DNA of 9,061 nucleotides from G039029935 sp039029935 (GTDB lineage Bacteria > Chloroflexota > Anaerolineae > Caldilineales > Caldilineaceae): assembly GCA_039029935.1 (NCBI GenBank), contig JBCCFC010000510.1, forward strand, positions 1 to 9,061, in the 5' to 3' direction. The notes under the pieces are model-generated. The model worked only from the letters and a program-made list of their open reading frames with translations, was not told the DNA's origin and searched no databases. The first letter of the stretch is position 1. Each line of letters starts with the position of its first letter. Both the position numbers and the translations under genes were made by a program. Shown piece by piece: positions 7,801 to 9,061 of the stretch.

Positions 7801-8231
7801 AGGTTGGGTTAGATAAGGTAGGTCCACAGTTGGGGCGTGGCAGTGCAGTGGCTGACTTTGACAATGATGGTGATTTGGATGTTGCTGTTAATACGATTGG
7901 CTATCCCGTCGTGTTGTTGCGCAATACGGTGAATGACCAGCCCCAGCCTGAACAGACTGCAAACTGGCTACAGGTCGTGCTGGTTGGTGAGGCACATCAG
8001 CCGGGGACACGGGTCACACTGACACTGGTCGATGGGCGTCAGCTTGTGCGTGAAGTGCAAACAGGTAGCAGCTATCTCGCTTCTGAGGACCCACGCCTGC
8101 ACTTTGGGCTTGGCACAGTCACTGAGATTGAGCAATTGCGGGTTGAGTGGCCGAATCGCCAATATGCACCACAAATTTTAAACGGGGTGAACGTCAACCA
8201 GCGACTGACAATCTCCACCAACGGGCAATAA
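4854..8231 (+). CDS. Exported di-haem cytochrome c peroxidase fused to FG-GAP/ASPIC-UnbV (CRTAC1-type) propeller
   Basis: This 1125-residue protein combines two normally separate modules. A hydrophobic segment (about 56-68) and AHA|QQ near residue 76 suggest Sec export. The first module is MauG/BCCP-like: haem motifs CATCH (135-139) and CASCH (373-377), LSGDQNIACATCH, PRNSP, FWDGR, HEM with E274, and TPSLRNVALTAPYFHDG with H440. It would use haem-held electrons to reduce peroxide or oxidise a partner. From about residue 575, seven Asp-rich calcium-type loops start at 609, 673, 723, 800, 866, 927 and 1001, forming an FG-GAP propeller. An ASPIC/UnbV domain follows (about 1037-1121; GTRVTL, SSYLASEDPRLHFGLG, VEWPN). 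The gene lies 6 nt after the lipoprotein gene. Residues 11-45 come from a REPIN-like repeat, so the start is uncertain: ATG 4863, GTG 4950 or TTG 5022 are alternatives. ATG 4854 is kept because it leaves the signal segment intact with a basic N-region. Confidence 0.87.
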   Translation: MNVMKDCQQLIRRSRYQRDNLSAPKVSIQNNEVNQTCPVTNRTYERYLNIARDWGILVGIISLILLLCPSTDSAHAQQTKTDSADIDNLLAEIIQNHNLQPNPGAALRETDSPLTQLGQSLFFDPILSGDQNIACATCHHPAFAMADGRVLPIGTGGHGLGPERAFRDTIWLAPEANRARRLAGRTGQINADTDQTEIENPFRWQFIPRNSPTIINSALLPVQFWDGRVEGYALSTVDFSAPQSVFTQERSVNDMDLTDPLMAQALFPIISTHEMAGATLGGMARQTIRNTLLKRLQQNPTYVDLFADTFDDDGGEPVTLRRAVLALAAFERHLIFTNAPWDQYLAGELDALTEQQKRGALIFFDPANPTGNCASCHSGDLFTDLGYHNLMIPQLGPGKGHGVSGRNDWGRAAVSDDVRDMYKFRTPSLRNVALTAPYFHDGAFATLETAIQHHLDMQTSLMDYDPTEHDIPSALFSSLQQPNLRAQRPTVARTLLRTEPLSEQGLTDLVSFLHSLTDPDATDLSALVPPSVPSGLSLDAHERSINVRKLTPTPPSSKQIQRQSQPDPSFRFENVATHVGLDFEHGAFRQEIEFKDPVAAMGGGLCWLDYDKDGWLDLYLVNSHAKREKAYWQRQGGLPHNALYRNQAGQFADVSQETETDLVMFGNGCVAADFNNDGWTDIYVTASGPNALLWNNGDGTFTEGALAAGVAAEEWNSAAVVGDVNGDGWLDLFVAAYIDLNHRIPKPSGAFPQDYYGLADRLYLNQGANTTNPLHTTFEEITVEAGLTRTERGLGAIFGDLDKDGDLDLYIANDGHPNRLYRNQLSNQPSNQSHNQPSDDGFIFEDMTGIADVGDSGSGMGVASGDYDGDGWLDLLITNWNHELNALYRNKVGDTDQAELTFQYSTFRLGFSGFGSGMTGWGTHLADFDQDSDLDMLIVNGRVPVTNLDTDPEAMRFYRNQSVNTSPNLPPHLRPLFREHTSEVGLDKVGPQLGRGSAVADFDNDGDLDVAVNTIGYPVVLLRNTVNDQPQPEQTANWLQVVLVGEAHQPGTRVTLTLVDGRQLVREVQTGSSYLASEDPRLHFGLGTVTEIEQLRVEWPNRQYAPQILNGVNVNQRLTISTNGQ
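4885..4988. repeat. REPIN-like element: two inverted REP-type hairpins with GTAG feet
   Basis: The outer ends TTCGTAGGT (4885-4893) and ACCTACGAA (4980-4988) are perfect inverted copies. Inside are two perfect 8-bp palindromes with 3-nt loops: GTCACGCT-ACC-AGCGTGAC (4892-4910) and GTCCGGTT-ACT-AACCGGAC (4963-4981). Each is directly flanked on its outer side by GTAG, on the plus strand at 4888-4891 and on the minus strand at 4985-4982. A GTAG foot, a palindromic stem and two copies in inverted orientation within about 100 bp are the hallmarks of REPIN/BIME elements. Those are mobilised in trans by RAYT (TnpA_REP, Y1 HUH) transposases. The stems differ while the feet are identical. Neither hairpin is followed by a T-run, so they are not intrinsic terminators. 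The element lies inside the N-terminal reading frame of the peroxidase fusion (about residues 11-45). No RAYT gene is in the window. Confidence 0.7.
7320..7367 (+). repeat. Four 12-bp tandem repeats inside the FG-GAP region
   Basis: Four in-frame 12-nt units (AATCAACTCAGT, AATCAACCCAGT, AATCAATCCCAT, AACCAACCCAGT) encode NQLS-NQPS-NQSH-NQPS at residues 823-838. They sit in the loop after LYR and before DDGFIFEDMTG, where other CRTAC1-type repeats normally have only a short 'NxGDGTF' turn. The array is therefore an expanded polar linker between propeller blades. It is probably length-variable through slippage. Confidence 0.7.
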
Positions 8232-8238
8232 TCCAAGA

Positions 8239-8267
8239 TAGACAATCGCCTAATTTTTTGCTATGAT
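8239..8267 (+). promoter_or_regulatory. Extended -10 promoter for the small downstream gene
   Basis: TAGACA (8239-8244, five of six matches to the -35 consensus) and TATGAT (8262-8267) are separated by 17 nt. An extended -10 TG lies at 8259-8260. Predicted transcription starts near 8274, giving a leader of about 69 nt before ATG 8343. No terminator hairpin is visible between the peroxidase gene and this promoter, so the small gene may also receive read-through. Confidence 0.55.
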
Positions 8268-8274
8268 TTGATAT

Positions 8275-8296
8275 AGGAGAACTGACCATGAATTGA
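8275..8296 (+). other. Shine-Dalgarno plus two-codon minimal ORF in the leader
   Basis: AGGAGA (8275-8280) is followed, 7 nt later, by ATG-AAT-TGA (8288-8296). The initiation signal looks stronger than that of several full genes here, yet the frame encodes only Met-Asn. If the upstream promoter is used, this site lies at the very 5' end of the message. It could be a start-stop regulatory ORF, a standby ribosome site, or the relic of a gene start disrupted by mutation. Confidence 0.3.
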
Positions 8297-8328
8297 ATCG
8301 ACAGTGTATGAAAAGCACTATAACAAAC

Positions 8329-8334
8329 AGAGGA
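8329..8334 (+). promoter_or_regulatory. Ribosome-binding site fixing the start at 8343
   Basis: AGAGGA lies 8 nt before ATG 8343. The in-frame GTG at 8304 has no comparable site, so translation almost certainly starts at 8343. Confidence 0.7.
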
Positions 8335-8342
8335 ATAGACAT

Positions 8343-8939
8343 ATGCCAAGCAAAAAGAAAGTTTTTCAAACAAGACCGGTGTCAAAAACGGTTCACCGCG
8401 CAGTGAATACTACTGAGGAGCGCGAAGAGTCCTTACGAGACATGGTAGATAGCGGTCGTCTGTCGCATCCACACACATCAAACTCGGCATTTGAATCGCC
8501 GACAACCGTTACAGAGTCTTCGTCATCATCAACGCTACATCGAGAATTCCAGCATCCCAAACCTCTTGATTCGGCTAGACAAAAACAGGCGATGGGACTG
8601 GTATGGCCGGATGGCACACCCAACCATGTACAGCGTACTAAGTCACCTGTCCAGATTCAACGAAGTACGCTGATACAGCGAAATGGCAGTGATGATGAAA
8701 AAGAGTCAACGGCGGGTGGCCGTTACGGTGGTGGCACAGTCCTATCCACGGAGGATGTGATTTTCATCAAACAACAAACAGGAAGATACCCATCGCAACA
8801 AGACATGCAACAGGCAAGACCCTATGCCGTTCGTCTATATAACAAATATGGTGATGAATTTGATGAAACGCTTCGGAGTTGTGTCGTCTTCCTAATGAAA
8901 GGAATGGACTTAGACAAAATCATTGGTGGTCTAAATTAA
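8343..8939 (+). CDS. Hypothetical protein with disordered QR-motif N-terminus and small C-terminal domain
   Basis: This 198-residue protein starts at ATG 8343 with the ribosome-binding site AGAGGA. It has no signal peptide or membrane segment. Residues 1-125 are low-complexity and polar: a lysine-rich start (MPSKKK), a serine run near 59-63, and three QR pairs (97-98, 106-107, 112-113) in VQRTKSPVQIQRSTLIQRNG. Residues about 127-198 look folded, with predicted helices around TEDVIFIKQQTG, ARPYAVRLYNKYGDEF and TLRSCVVFLMKGMDLDKIIGGL. The family is not recognised. Repeated V/I-Q-R strings are, from memory, frequent beside DUF4157 domains and in cargo of extracellular contractile injection systems, but no DUF4157 HExxH motif is present, so this link is weak. 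The gene has its own promoter and terminator and appears to be a single-gene unit. Codon use and charge differ visibly from the peroxidase gene. Confidence 0.75.
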   Translation: MPSKKKVFQTRPVSKTVHRAVNTTEEREESLRDMVDSGRLSHPHTSNSAFESPTTVTESSSSSTLHREFQHPKPLDSARQKQAMGLVWPDGTPNHVQRTKSPVQIQRSTLIQRNGSDDEKESTAGGRYGGGTVLSTEDVIFIKQQTGRYPSQQDMQQARPYAVRLYNKYGDEFDETLRSCVVFLMKGMDLDKIIGGLN

Positions 8940-8981
8940 ATGTATAGCCATGATGATAGTCTTTGATTTATTTGACACGGT

Positions 8982-9020
8982 GCATCTATGTTCCCCAGAC
9001 ATAGATGCTTTTTCGTTTTT
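8982..9020 (+). terminator. Rho-independent terminator
   Basis: GCATCTATGT (8982-8991) and ACATAGATGC (8999-9008) form a perfect 10-bp stem with a 7-nt loop (TCCCCAG). TTTTT-CG-TTTTT follows directly. It lies 42 nt after the stop of the small gene and closes that transcript. The opposite strand has no T-run after the stem, so it acts in one direction. Confidence 0.9.
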
Positions 9021-9061
9021 GAAGGTTTACTACCTTATAAATTAAGTTTTTCGGTATTGTC
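9021..9061. other. AT-rich tail with no recognised feature
   Basis: The last 41 bases are AT-rich. They contain no open frame that can be judged and no well-spaced promoter pair. Confidence 0.3.

Noticed and set aside
8293..8324. Second promoter (TTGAAT or TCGACA with TATAAC) before the small gene
   Set aside because: Spacers are 20 or 15 nt, outside the usual range, and a better-spaced promoter lies just upstream.
8304..8342. GTG 8304 as an upstream start for the small gene
   Set aside because: It has no Shine-Dalgarno site, whereas ATG 8343 has AGAGGA at 8-nt spacing.
8972..8977. Perfect TTGACA -35 after the small gene
   Set aside because: No -10-like hexamer lies 16-18 nt downstream; that space is filled by the terminator stem and loop.

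Overview
The window holds five plus-strand genes and no convincing minus-strand gene or RNA gene. GC content looks moderate by eye. The families present (archaeal-type ATPase with nuclease-like tail, CRTAC1/ASPIC proteins, MauG-type peroxidase, ScyD/ScyE-like lipoprotein) are common in environmental bacteria such as Chloroflexota and some Cyanobacteria. That placement is a guess, because no marker gene is present.

Layout. 1-1785 is a nearly complete ATPase gene cut by the left edge. 1786-1961 is intergenic and ends in a strong sigma70-like promoter with an overlapping dyad. 1962-3764 is a full-length paralogue of the first gene. Both encode an archaeal-type P-loop ATPase, a winged-helix-like region and a C-terminal PD-(D/E)xK-like domain. 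3768-4847 encodes a beta-propeller lipoprotein. 4854-8231 encodes a large exported protein that joins a di-haem cytochrome c peroxidase to an FG-GAP/ASPIC-UnbV (CRTAC1-type) propeller. The gaps of 3 and 6 nt suggest that the genes from 1962 to 8231 form one operon. 8343-8939 is a separately promoted small gene of unknown function, followed by a clear rho-independent terminator.

Most interesting region. The lipoprotein/peroxidase junction (4828-4988) is a landing zone for repeats. A degenerate triple 10-nt repeat supplies both the stop codon of one gene and the start codon of the next. Then comes a 104-bp REPIN-like element: two 3-nt-loop palindromes in inverted orientation, each with a GTAG foot. 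It is read in frame through the N-terminus of the peroxidase fusion.

How the genes may work together. The lipoprotein and the peroxidase fusion both act outside the cytoplasm and plausibly work together at the cell surface. The two ATPase/nuclease-like proteins are cytoplasmic. The operon-like link between these two classes is unexplained and may be only positional.
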